Source: UBA7985 sp038141425
GTDB taxonomy: Bacteria > Pseudomonadota > Alphaproteobacteria > UBA7985
Direction of reading: 5' to 3'
Assembly: GCA_038141425.1 (NCBI GenBank)
Contig: JAYQIC010000010.1
Coordinates: 124,001 to 188,000 of the forward strand
DNA: 64,000 nt
Shown: positions 20,520 through 29,225 of the stretch, piece by piece
Layout of the letters: the number at the start of each line of letters is the position of its first letter
How positions within the stretch are numbered: position 1 is the first letter of the stretch
Translations under genes and position numbers: made by a program
The notes under the pieces: model-generated
The model's database searches: none
Seen by the model: only the letters and a program-made list of their open reading frames with translations
Told to the model about the DNA's origin: nothing

Positions 20520-20563
20520 TTTGGCGAGACATTTGGCGCCATTTCGCAGGCAGTTGCGCCAAA
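20520..20563. promoter_or_regulatory. Possible operator upstream of the pyrimidine operon
   Basis: In the 327-bp gap between preT (minus) and the hydroxylase gene (plus), the heptamer TTTGGCG occurs at 20520-20526 and 20532-20538, and its inverse CGCCAAA at 20557-20563. The second and third form a perfect 8-bp inverted repeat TTTGGCGC/GCGCCAAA with a 16-base spacer. Three half-sites in 44 bp, placed upstream of a catabolic operon, suggest a regulator-binding region. The motif does not match the RutR palindrome that I know. The rest of the gap shows no coding sequence or RNA gene. Confidence 0.4.
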
Positions 20564-20768
20564 AAGTGCTCCGAAATTGGACAAGCGAGGGATTTCAGCC
20601 CACCGCGATTCAGCGAATTTCCGGCCCTATGAGGGATTATGCGGGGGTGCAGTAACAGCGCTCAAAACAAGTCGCCTGAACGCGGTTGCCGTGCGGCAGG
20701 GTGCATCAGTGGAAACGTGCCCGTTTTGCCGTTAAGGTCGTGTCAAACGTGTATAGGGGGAATTGAGG

Positions 20769-21484
20769 GTGCAGACGGTCTTTGACCATCTCAAGGAAAT
20801 GCGAAATCTGCAGGTGCTCATGCCCTTCCTGCTGCTGGGCTGGGCGGTGGTGATCTTTGCCTTCAGCCCGTGGATGCTGCTGGCGATCCTTTGGGGTGCC
20901 CTGCTCCAGTTCCTGTTCGAGTACATTCTGCACCGCTTTGCCTACCACGGGCCGCCACCGACGGATCAGGGGGCGTTCTCAAAGCTCTACCGCACCCACC
21001 TTGCCCATCATGAGTTTCCCGGCGATCCGCGTTTTTTGCCGGTGACGCTCCGTGGTTCGGGGTTCGGGTGGCGGCGATTGTCGTGCTGCTTCACACTTTG
21101 GCGCTGTGGCCCTTGGTTGGCTTGGATCTGGCAGCTCGGCTGGCGTGCAGTGCAACTTTTGTTGGCGGTATCGGCGCCTACGTATTCTACGAATACTGCC
21201 ACACCTTGGCGCACCTGAGCATTCCCAAGGGGCGCTTCGGCAACTGGGTCACGCGCACCCACCTCGCCCACCATTTTCAGGACCACCGCGCGACCTTCCA
21301 CGTTAGCGCTGGCATGGGCTGGATCGACCGGTTGCTGGGTACAGCCTTTGACAAGGCCCGGGCGCGGGCACGCTATGACGCAGCAACCCACCAGACCGTG
21401 GGCTTGCAGCCCGACGACCCTCGCCTCGTCACCGCAAGGGATGAACTGGGGTTGCCCCAGCACCAAAGCCGTCCGAAGGGCTGA
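20769..21484 (+). CDS. Fatty acid hydroxylase superfamily membrane protein (frameshift)
   Basis: Di-iron membrane hydroxylase/desaturase-type protein. A GTG at 20769, after the purine-rich AGGGGGAA, begins VQTVFDHLKEMRNLQ; a TTG two codons earlier is possible. Two hydrophobic stretches (LMPFLLLGWAVVIFAF, then SPWMLLAILWGALLQFLF) precede the histidine boxes HRFAYH, HLAHHEF, HTLAH and HLAHHFQDH, the metal ligands of the superfamily. One indel near 21055 separates the first two boxes from the last two. About 238 residues. The substrate is unknown. It is a single gene facing tRNA-Ser. Confidence 0.75.
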
Positions 21485-21557
21485 AATCCGGTTGTCAGGC
21501 TGGGGCCGAGCCGCTACACCTCGCCCTGCCGCGCGGAAACGCGACGGGCAAAGGTTT

Positions 21558-21648
21558 GGAGGGATGGCTGAGCGGCTTAAGGCGGCGGTCTTGAAAACCG
21601 TTGTGGGCTGATACCCCACCGTGGGTTCGAATCCCACTCCCTCCGCCA
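21558..21648 (+). tRNA. tRNA-Ser (anticodon UGA)
   Basis: Acceptor stem GGAGGGA pairs with TCCCTCC (21638-21644), followed by the discriminator G and an encoded CCA ending at 21648. Anticodon loop CTTGAAA gives UGA; the T-arm GTGGGTTCGAATCCCAC is canonical. The long variable arm between them is the class II form expected for serine. Accessory DNA begins immediately 3' of it. Confidence 0.97.
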
Positions 21649-22287
21649 TTACCCGGCAGTAAGATACTGATATCATTTCATTTACCCTTCGCAGTTAGCA
21701 TGTCATCCCACATTTCACACCACATAATGGGTTTGACGCGCCTTTGCTGGTGCCTGCGACTGCCTCTTTTGCAACGCCATAGGCCCTTTTGATATTATGC
21801 GGTTGGGTTGAGCGCGACGCGCGTCCTCGTTTCCACAAGCCCTTTCGGAACACCAACGATCTGGTGAAGCGGGCGAGGCAATCTCCATAGTGCATCACTC
21901 GAGCAGGCTGCGTACCAAGCGTCTGTGCAGAGTGTGGGCGCCAGAACGTAACCGACCCCGACGCTGCTCCACCACCATGGGCGCTAGCTGGCGCGGAAGT
22001 TCCGTTTGCTAAACATAAGGCTGGGTTCAGCCCGATGTCTGCCTACCCCCATTCAGTTGGGGATGGAGCTTCGGTTCACTGACTTGGCCCGCAGCTTAGC
22101 TTGGCTCACCAACCTTGCACGCCTACCCCGATTACATCGGGGCGGATGCATCGAACCGGTGCGACCCTCTCCAAGAGTACAGCCGAAGACCGCAGTTAAT
22201 ACCAAACTGCTGAACCGCTGGTCCTGCGGATCTCCTCCGAATTTGTTTTTCACCTTGCATCCGCGTGGTGCTCAAGGAGTTAAAGTC
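21649..22287. other. Non-coding left end of the accessory region
   Basis: About 640 bp between tRNA-Ser and the first island gene. I see no supported gene; short open frames here lack ribosome sites and family features. It contains the inverted repeat GGCTG/CAGCC (near 22019-22032) and the two tandem hairpins described separately. An integrase gene, normally found here in a tRNA-targeted element, is absent. Confidence 0.6.
22041..22146. repeat. Two direct copies of a palindromic motif upstream of alpA
   Basis: Copy 1 (22041-22066) and copy 2 (22121-22146) both begin GCCTACCCC, have a short A/T-rich centre and close with GGGG followed by A/C-T/G-GGA-like bases, 80 bp apart. Copy 2 is a perfect hairpin CCCCGAT-tac-ATCGGGG; copy 1 keeps the CCCC/GGGG stem with a looser centre. 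Placement just before a regulator and a primase gene fits either operators or replication-origin iterons. Confidence 0.55.
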
Positions 22288-22476
22288 ATGCGTATTTTAC
22301 GCCGTACAGACGTACAGCAAATGACCGGCTTGTCTCGGTCTACGATCTACCGTTGGTCCAGCAATGGAAGCTTCCCGAAACCCGCTAAACTTGGTCCTCG
22401 GGCCGTTGGTTGGCCGGAAGCACAAATCAGAGCCTGGATTTCTGACCGCACCGGGGAGGTATCCAGCGATGCTTGA
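22288..22476 (+). CDS. AlpA-like helix-turn-helix regulator
   Basis: 62 residues with a clear AAGGAG ribosome site 8 bases before the ATG at 22288. The opening MRILRRTDVQQMTGLSRSTIYRW is the winged/HTH fold of the AlpA (phage CP4-57 regulator) family, and GPRAVGWPEAQIRAWI is its usual second half. Such proteins activate excision or early genes of integrated elements. Its stop overlaps the start of the primase gene by 8 bases, so the two are translated together. Confidence 0.88.
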   Translation: MRILRRTDVQQMTGLSRSTIYRWSSNGSFPKPAKLGPRAVGWPEAQIRAWISDRTGEVSSDA

Positions 22477-24522
22477 ACTTCCCAACACCTACGCCGCTCT
22501 GGCACCCCGCCTTCATGGCGCCGGCTACGCGGTGCTGCCGCTCGACGGTAAGGCGCCTAAGGTCCCAAAGTGGTCTGAACTCCCCATCACCCAGCAACAG
22601 GTCGCGCAGTGGGCGGCTGAGAAACCCAAGGCAAACATCGGTCTACGCTGCGAACAGGCACTGGCGGCCGACATCGACATAGGGGACGCAGCTGAAGCTG
22701 AGCGCATGACCGAGTTGATACTTCAGCAGTTCCCTGGCGGGCTGATAAGGCGACGCGGTGACAGTGCCAAGCTGGCCTTGCTCTACCGGCGTGCTGATCC
22801 TGACGGCGCTTACAAGAACCCGGGCCAGAAGCGCTACTGCCACGTAGACGGTGGTGTGGTTGAGCTGTTCGACAACAGCGGCGCACAGATGGGCATCTTC
22901 TCCAGCGGTCTCGATGGCGGTGATTATCGCTGGGACGGCCCCTCACCGCTGGATATTCCGTTTGGCGAACTACCCCCGCTGTCACTGGAGCAATGGGAGG
23001 CTCTGCGGCAGTTGCTGACCCGCGAGGGTTACGTCGCTGCAAGCGGCGGTGCCGTGCTGCAAATGGTGCCCAGGCGCAATGATATCCCACAGCTTGCCAC
23101 CGGCTGGAACCAGCAGGTGTTCTTTCGGGTTGGTGCTCTGGTCCGTCAGGGCGCTGATACGGCCGCTATTCTGCAAGCAGCTGAGCAATGGCGTGAGCCA
23201 GGCTACACCGAAGCGCAAACACAGGCCGAAGTGGCCGACATGGTGGAGCGCTGGGAGCGGCACATCGAAGCCATCCGGGATCCGGACTATGAGGTCTGGC
23301 GCGCAGACTGGGCATTTGAAGCGGCCAGTAACCGGTTCTGGGATCTCGCTAACATGGTGCCAATGCTCCAACAGTCCTGGCGTACGGCCAACGGCCACCA
23401 CCGCGGCGAGTACATCGACCCGTCCGGCAAGACACAGAAGATGTCCTACTGCGACCGCTTCATCCTCGATCCTGAGGCCCAACGCGTGCTGGCTACAACC
23501 GTGGCGCCAGAGCAGCCGCTGATCACCGACGACCGCTACCTGAACCTATGGCGGGACTACTGGGCCCGGCTGCATGCCGACAAAGGCCAGCCAGACGGAT
23601 CCGATTGCCGTGCAGTTGTTTCGCGAGCTCGTCGACTTCCTGTGCGATGGACGGGACGAGATGATCGACACGCTGCTGAACTGGATCGGCTATGGGCTGT
23701 TTCATCCGGCACAGCGGCTGCGTTGGTCGATCCTGCTGATCAGTGACCTCAAAGGCGCCGGTAAGTCACTGCTGTGCACCACCGTGGCTCGGCTTTACGG
23801 CATGGACAACGCGTCGATCCTGCCGGGGCTTGTCGGTCTGCTGAGCCAGTTCAACGGCTCGGTGCTGCAAGGCAAAGCGTTGGTCGTGGTCAACGAGACG
23901 GTCGATAAGGGCGACAGCTCAAAGTTCGGCGCGGTCGAGACCTCAAGTCGCTCATCACCGAGGATCAAATCAGCGTCGAACACAAGGGCCGCGACCGGCA
24001 TCAGATCGATAACTACGCCCGGTTCATGTTCTGCTCGAACCACCTCGATGGGCTGCCGTTTGATGAGAACGAGCGGCGGTTCTTCGCGATCGTGTGTCAG
24101 GCAACAGAGGCCCTCGATGCTGACTTCTACGCCCGGTTCGTGGAGGCCTGTCACAGCGAGCAGGGGCTGGCTGACATCGCGGCCTGGTTGCGAGACCACT
24201 ACAGCGATGCCCTGCCGTCCCAGCCGCCGGTAAGCGATACAGCGTTGGTTGCTGATGCTGGTGATGGACGACTGGGTCGTGCGATTGGGCGAGATCGTCG
24301 ACAGCAGCCCCGCATGTACTCGGTCGCGGTAACAGCAGGGGACATGGCGAAATTGTGGCTCACCTAACAGACCAACGCATCAGCCCGACACACCGCACCA
24401 AGGCACTCAAACGTGGCGGTTGGTCGATCGGCAAGATCAACGGCAAGCGGGTCTACTGGCGTGGTGACAGCAAGCCGAACTACATCGACGAGGACCTGCT
24501 AGGCGAGGTGTGCAGTAGCTAG
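22469..24522 (+). CDS. Phage-type primase-polymerase/helicase (DUF5906-like), several frameshifts
   Basis: Replication protein of an integrated element. The N-terminal part (YAALAPRLHGAGYAVLPLDG, then QWAAEKPKANIGL and ALAADIDI) is a bifunctional primase-polymerase-like domain. The C-terminal part has a P-loop LKGAGKSLLCTT, the motif VVVNETVDKGD and the DUF5906 block FMFCSNHLDGLPFDENERRFF. Indels near 23590, 23940 (VEDLKSLITEDQ restored by one base) and 24250-24350 split it into four frames; the last piece (TDQRISPTHRTKALKRGGW) ends at TAG 24520-24522. About 684 residues. It starts inside the alpA stop. The repeat R1 begins 3 bases after its stop. This identifies the region as a phage, satellite or integrative element. 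Confidence 0.8.
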
Positions 24523-24525
24523 CGG

Positions 24526-24742
24526 TATACAGCGGGGTCGTCTTAGCAGGCGGCCCCATCGTCCTTCCGGACCGTGGACGCCCATTTCCATTGTCGTTTT
24601 TGGCGATAACAGCAGTTATGTAGAACCTAATCTCAAAAATCAGCGTACATAGAGGCGCCCACGGCGTCCACGGCGTCCACGGCGTCCACGGCGGCCACAA
24701 GGCTGTGCAATAGCGGCTGCCCTCGGCGTTTTGCGAGACGGG
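24526..24742 (+). repeat. Structured repeat R1
   Basis: First of four homologous elements of about 200 bp. Parts in order: hairpin I, GGGGTCGTC-ttagca-GGCGGCCCC (24534-24557, nine pairs with two G-T); a conserved core of about 80 bp from CGCCCATTTCCATTGTCG to CGTACATAGAGGCG, flanked by arms CCGTGGACGCC and GGCGTCCACGG that are inverse to each other; four tandem copies of the 9-mer GGCGTCCAC in the right arm; and a terminal hairpin CCCTCG...CGGGG (24720-24742). It begins 3 bases after the primase stop. Minus-strand frames through it are not credible genes. Confidence 0.85.
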
Positions 24743-24826
24743 GCGCGCGCTGTGCGCAGTCCGCGCTCACTTCCTGTCGGGAGTGTCTTCGTTTCTGACC
24801 ATATCCGTGGGCCTACTCCGGCTCGA

Positions 24827-24855
24827 TTGACACACCATGAAATCAGGGGTTGAAT
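24827..24855 (+). promoter_or_regulatory. Putative sigma-70 promoter for the tryptophanase-like gene
   Basis: TTGACA at 24827-24832, a 17-base spacer, then TTGAAT at 24850-24855 as a weak -10. It lies about 115 bp upstream of the ATG at 24971. The -35 is perfect and the -10 matches four of six bases. I found no convincing tnaC-like leader peptide between promoter and gene. Confidence 0.4.
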
Positions 24856-24970
24856 GAAATTTGACGGGCGTTGAGCGCGGTCTTCACTCATTTGAGGATG
24901 GCAACCGCGACGCTGCTGCCCTCAAGTTATGTTTTTCGATTGATGGGGTGTTTTGAAGGAGCCCCCGCTA

Positions 24971-26342
24971 ATGAAAACAATCATCGAACCATTCCGTATC
25001 AAAGCTGTTGAACCCATCCAACTGACTACGCAGGCCGAGAGATGTGGCTATCTGACCGAGGCGCGCCACAACCTATTTCTGCTTCCATCTTCGCGCGTTC
25101 TAATCGACCTGCTAACTGACTCAGGCACTGGCGCTATGAGCGCTGCTCAATGGGCTGCGCTGATGACTGGCGACGAAAGTTACGCCGGCTCGCCGTCGTT
25201 CTTCAGGTTCGAGCAAGCGGTCAAGAACCTTATGCCGTTCAAGCATGTTCTTCCGACCCATCAGGGGCGAGCGGGCGAGGCCATGCTGATGTCACTGTCC
25301 GGTGGTCTCGATAAGATCGTTCCCAATAACACTCATTTTGATACCACCCGCGCGAATGTCGAAGCGTCCGGGGCTCGCGGTGTGGATTTCGTGATTGCTG
25401 AAGGCCTAGACCCAAATAGCCTGCATCCCTTCAAAGGGAACATGGATCTGGAGCGTTTGGAGGCGTTCATGACGGAACATCACGCTCAGGTTCCACTGAT
25501 CATGCTGACCATTACTAATAACGCTGGCGGCGGACAGCCAGTGAGTCTCGCTAACATTCAGGCAGTTTCTGAGATTGCTCACCGATACAAAAAGCCCTTT
25601 TTCATCGATGGATGCCGGTTTGCAGAGAACGCGCATTTCATAAAATTGCGTGAACACGGCCAAGGCAGACGCTGCATCGAAGACATTGTCCGAGACTGTT
25701 TTTCCTGTGCTGATGGGATGACTATGAGTGCCAAGAAAGATGGACTTGGAAATATCGGTGGCTGGCTGGCGTTGAATGATGATGAGTTGGCGGAGGACGC
25801 GCGGGCACACCTGATACGGACTGAGGGTTTTCCCACCTATGGTGGATTAGCGGGACGCGATCTAGATGCAATTGCAGTGGGATTGAACGAGGTTGTCGAC
25901 GAGAACTATCTGGCTTACCGCGTTCGCACCAACGCGTATATTGTAGAGCGCCTGGACGCGATGGGGGTCCCGGTGGTCAAGCCTGCGGGGTGGGCATGCG
26001 GTGTTTGTGGATGCCCGGGCGTGGCTAAGTCACATCGACCCGTTGGCCTACCCGGGGCAAGCACTAGCGACCGCACTGTATGAGCTTGGCGGGATCCGCA
26101 GTTGTGAGATCGGCACTGTCATGTTTGGCCGTCAGTCCGATGGGACGGAGCAGGCCGCGCCCATGGACCTGGTGCGGCTGGCCATGCCACGCCGGACCTA
26201 TACACAAAGTCACGCCGACTATGTCATCGAAGTTTTTGAAGAAGTTGGGAAAAGACTGCGAGACATCAAGGGGCTCAGGATCGTTAAGGAACCTCGTTTG
26301 CTAAGGCACTTCACTTGTACGTTTGAAGTACTCACCGACTAG
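24971..26342 (+). CDS. Tryptophanase/tyrosine phenol-lyase family enzyme (one extra base)
   Basis: PLP-dependent beta-eliminating lyase. The ATG at 24971 (MKTIIEPFRIKAVEPIQLTT) follows GAAGGAG and aligns with the start of TnaA. Conserved blocks: LLTDSGTGAMS, THQGRAGEAML, ITNNAGGGQPVSLANI, DGCRFAENAHFIK, the PLP lysine in MSAKKDGLG, EGFPTYGGLAGRDLDA, and MDLVRLAMPRRTYTQSH at the end. An inserted G near 25990 (AGGHAVFVDA) shifts the last 115 residues. Restored length is 456, close to TnaA. Whether it cleaves tryptophan, tyrosine or another amino acid cannot be decided. No permease gene accompanies it. It is flanked by repeats R1 and R2. Confidence 0.85.
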
Positions 26343-26345
26343 CTT

Positions 26346-26549
26346 TATACGGGGTCGTCGTAGCTGTTAGCCCCAACGCTGCGGCCGTGGACACGCCGGA
26401 CGCCCATTTTCATTGTCGTTTTTGGCGGTCACAGCGGTTCTGTAGAACCTAATCTCAAAAATCAGCGTACATAGAAGCGTCCACGGCGTCCACGGCGGCC
26501 ACAAGGCTGTGCAATAGCGGCTGCCCCCGGTGTTTTTACGAGACGGGGG
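26346..26549 (+). repeat. Structured repeat R2
   Basis: Second copy, beginning 3 bases after the tryptophanase-like stop. The core CGCCCATTTTCATTGTCG to CGTACATAGAAGCG is nearly identical to the other copies and includes the small inverted repeat GGTTC-tgta-GAACC. The left arm carries ACACGCCGGACGCC and the right arm two 9-mers of GGCGTCCAC. Hairpin I is reduced to GGGGT/GCCCC. The terminal hairpin CCCCCG...CGGGGG (26523-26549) is the best formed. The next 293 bp, up to the AraC-type gene, hold only small hairpins (for example CCGCC/GGCGG near 26730) and no gene. Confidence 0.85.
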
Positions 26550-26842
26550 TGCGACGTGTCCGGGACGATAAGTTCGCGCGATAGCTTAGCAGCGCTATCA
26601 CGACAAGACGATCAACCCGGCCAGTATTTGCATGTTGGCAGGGTGTCGTGGTGATCGGAGCGGGGCAAACGCGCGAGGCTAGGTCTGCTGGAATGTCTCA
26701 GTTTGTCAAAGATCATTGGCCTGACGCCGCCTAATATCGAAGGCGGTCCTTTACATTTGGGTTGGACCTGTTCGGTAAAGCAGGTCACCGTCTAGGGAAA
26801 CGGTAGAAGGCCAAACGTCAGCTTAGAAGTGAGAATGCTGGC

Positions 26843-27713
26843 TTATGTCGATCGTGTAAGATGGTGTTTCGGCGAACAACCGAATTTGCGAGAATAGTCA
26901 CGGCTAAACTGCGTGGCGCTCTCATAACCAACCTCAAATCCTGCAAAAGACACGGAGGGCACGCCACGCTCCAAGAGAGTTCGCGCTTCAATCATGCGCA
27001 AGTCTTTTTGGTACTGAAGTGGCGTCGTTCCCGTCACGGACTTAAAGTGATGGTGGAACGATGATGGGCTCATTCCGGCGACCCGCGCCAATTCACCAAC
27101 GACTAAAGGTTCACGAAATCTGACCCTTATTTGTTGGATGGATTTGGCGATACGGCTGGCATGACTGTCTACTGACAAAGGTTTCGCAACATGCCGCCGA
27201 TGGGGGACAGGAGGAGACGAAAGTGTAGTTCCTTTAAGATCATCGGGCCGAGGACCTGAGCATCCAAGGGCTTATCCATCAAATCCAGATAGCGCACCAT
27301 CGGCTCCGTGCATGCTGGATCGGCCTTGCTAGCAGACAATGACGTTCCAGGATCCATTTTGGAGATCGCTTCGCCAACCTGTTCGTACAAACCTCGCAAG
27401 ATGCCAGGTCCAATGAAAATATGAGGGCACGATAAGGTCGCTTAGCGCTAGCCTGCTTAATCTTAGACGTGACCGGCAGATCGTGACTTACCAAAAGCAT
27501 ATCACCTTCATCGAGCTCAACAACCTGCTGCCCCACGCTCATCACTTTGCTTCCTTGTAGGATTAAACAAATAACGGGGTTGTATATGACGGCTTCAAAT
27601 GAAGTGACTTCCGAGCGCTGAAAGACGTGAGCGGCAGGTAACATTCTATCAGAATTCTCCAATTGGCGGCTTTTTAGCTTTGCTGCCAAGTCCTTCAGTT
27701 TTTTCAACTGCAT
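26843..27713 (-). CDS. AraC-family transcriptional regulator (two frameshifts)
   Basis: An N-terminal AraC_N-type sensor domain (NPVICLILQGSKVMSVG, then VVELDEGDMLLVSHDLPVTS) is followed by a two-helix-turn-helix DNA-binding domain (EPLVVGELARVAGMSPSSFHHHFK, written here with its core MSPSSFHHHFK, and VGYESATQFSRDYSRKFG). The start at 27713 reads MQLKKLKDLAAKL. Indels near 27410 and 27180 split it into three frames; about 290 residues when joined. Relatives respond to small aldehydes or similar effectors and control neighbouring oxidoreductases. It is divergent from the aldo/keto reductase gene across a 160-bp gap, so it probably regulates that gene. Confidence 0.82.
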
Positions 27714-27873
27714 AATGGCCTCCTTTGCCTGCCCCGTATCAAGCGACCAGTGACTAATCACCAAAAAACACAGTTCATCGGAGAAATTTACCAAACTGAT
27801 GGAGGATTTGGCAGGACGCTCCGTTTTTGAGCCAATAGCTTCGGATCAAGTATACAACTGACCGGAGCGTTGC

Positions 27874-28783
27874 ATGTCCGCAGCACAAAGAATGTTTGCC
27901 TTAAATGCAGAAACTGCCATCCCCGCTGTGGGGTTTGGCACCTATTTGATCTCAAATGACGATGCCGTGGATGCCATCTGTTCCGCGATTACAGTGGGGT
28001 ATAGGCACATAGATACCGCCTCGGGATATCGAAACGAAGAGACCGTCGGCGCTGGGATCAAGAAAGGGCTCGAGGCAGAAGGCTTGTCGCGCGACGACTT
28101 GTTTGTCACGGCGAAATTATGGCCTGGCAACCCCGCTTGGGGTGATGCGCCCAAAACTGGAGCGCAAACAATCGAGGAATGTGATGCGACCTTGTCTCGC
28201 TTGGGCCTCGATTATGTAGATCTGTATCTTATCCATGCGCCTTTTGGCGGGAACATGCGCTTGGAGCAATGGGGTGCATTACTGGACGTGCAGGCAAGTG
28301 GCAAAACCCGCTCTGTGGGCGTGAGTAATTTCAACGAAAGTCACCTTGACGAAATCGCGGATGCTGGACTGCAAATGCCAGACGCGAACCAAATCGAGTT
28401 GCATCCCTGGTCCCAGAAACCGGGCCTTCTGCACCACATGGCCAAGCATAACATCGCGCCTATCGCCTACAGCAGCCTTGTCCCACTTTCCACGTGGCGC
28501 TTAGAGCCAGGCCAAGACAGCGCCAAGACCGATCAGATGAAGGCAGATGGCACGGCCTTTGGGGATATGGCCGCGAAATACGGTGTTTCCGAAGCACAAC
28601 TGTTATTGCGATGGGGGGGTTCAGAGGGGCTTTGCAGTCCTGCCCAAAAGCTTGAACCCAGAGCGGATGCGCCAGAATCTTGACCTATTTTCATTCTCAA
28701 TTGACGATGTTGATATGGCCCAGATGGCAACCTTAGACCGCGGCGATGGTGTCGCATGGGCATCAGGGGACCCCAGCAAATAA
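27874..28783 (+). CDS. Aldo/keto reductase (one extra G)
   Basis: NADPH-dependent oxidoreductase with a TIM barrel. A GGAG ribosome site lies 7 bases before the ATG at 27874. Catalytic residues are visible: Asp and Tyr in HIDTASGYRNEE, Lys in VTAKLWP and His in LIHAPFG. The cofactor segment VGVSNFNESHL is typical. A run of seven G near 28615 carries one extra base; removing it joins LLRWGVQRGFAVLPKSLNPE and gives about 302 residues. The divergent AraC-type regulator suggests effector-induced expression, perhaps by an aldehyde. The natural substrate is unknown. Confidence 0.85.
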
Positions 28784-28908
28784 GTACCGCCGCACGTCAT
28801 TATTCGTTTAACCCAAAAGACAAGTTGTGATCGTGAAGCTATTTATGCGCTGAGCCACGAGCGCCCTTACGGCAGCCATTTTACCGGCTGGCCTGTGAGG
28901 CGAGCTCG

Positions 28909-29005
28909 ATGAAGGAAGCTAATTGTAACCCATGAAACCTTAAATGCTTCCGAACCGATCGACGCCACTCCAGCTGCAGTCTCAGCCAAGCTAATCGACC
29001 GCTAA
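28909..29005 (+). pseudogene. Possible C-terminal gene remnant before R3
   Basis: The 225 bp between the reductase stop and repeat R3 holds no full gene. One frame reads KLIVTHETLNASEPIDATP and on to a TAA at 29003-29005, with an in-frame TGA upstream near 28906. R3 starts directly after this stop, just as R1 and R2 start directly after real stops. This suggests a truncated tail of a lost gene. It is too short to assign and may be chance. Confidence 0.3.
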
Positions 29006-29200
29006 AACAGCGGGGTCGTCGTCACAGGCGGCCCCGTTCATCATTCCGGACACGCCGGACGCCCATTTTCATTGTCGTTTTTGGCGGTAACAGCGGTTCC
29101 GTAGAACCTATTCTCAAAAATCAGCGTACACAGAGGCGTCCGGCGCTTCCGGATATTGCGAACTGGCAGCACCCCCGGTGTTTCTGCGAGACGGAGGGGG
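29006..29200 (+). repeat. Structured repeat R3
   Basis: Third copy. Hairpin I is GGGGTCGTC-gtcaca-GGCGGCCCC. The arms here carry GGACACGCCGGACGCC on the left and GGCGTCCGGCGCTTCC on the right; they pair with each other at 14 of 16 positions, whereas R1 uses GTGGAC/GTCCAC instead. The core contains GGTTCCGTAGAACC. The terminal hairpin CCCCCG...CGGAGGGGGG is followed by TGGCTAAC, similar to R5. Confidence 0.85.
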
Positions 29201-29225
29201 GTGGCTAACTGGCGAGGCAGTTTCA

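Noticed and set aside
21008..21676. Minus-strand frame of 222 codons across the hydroxylase end and tRNA-Ser (contains GVGFEPTVGYQPTTVFKTA)
   Set aside because: That peptide is the well-known translation of a reverse-complemented tRNA-Ser, so the frame is an artefact.
24437..24700. Minus-strand frame through R1 encoding a Trp-Thr-Pro repeat and CTLIFEIRFY
   Set aside because: The same peptide arises in all repeat copies because the DNA core is conserved without indels; the starts differ, no ribosome site is present, and hairpin structure explains the conservation better.
24661..24700. Tandem GGCGTCCAC units as a CRISPR array
   Set aside because: Units are contiguous 9-mers without spacers, and no cas genes are present.
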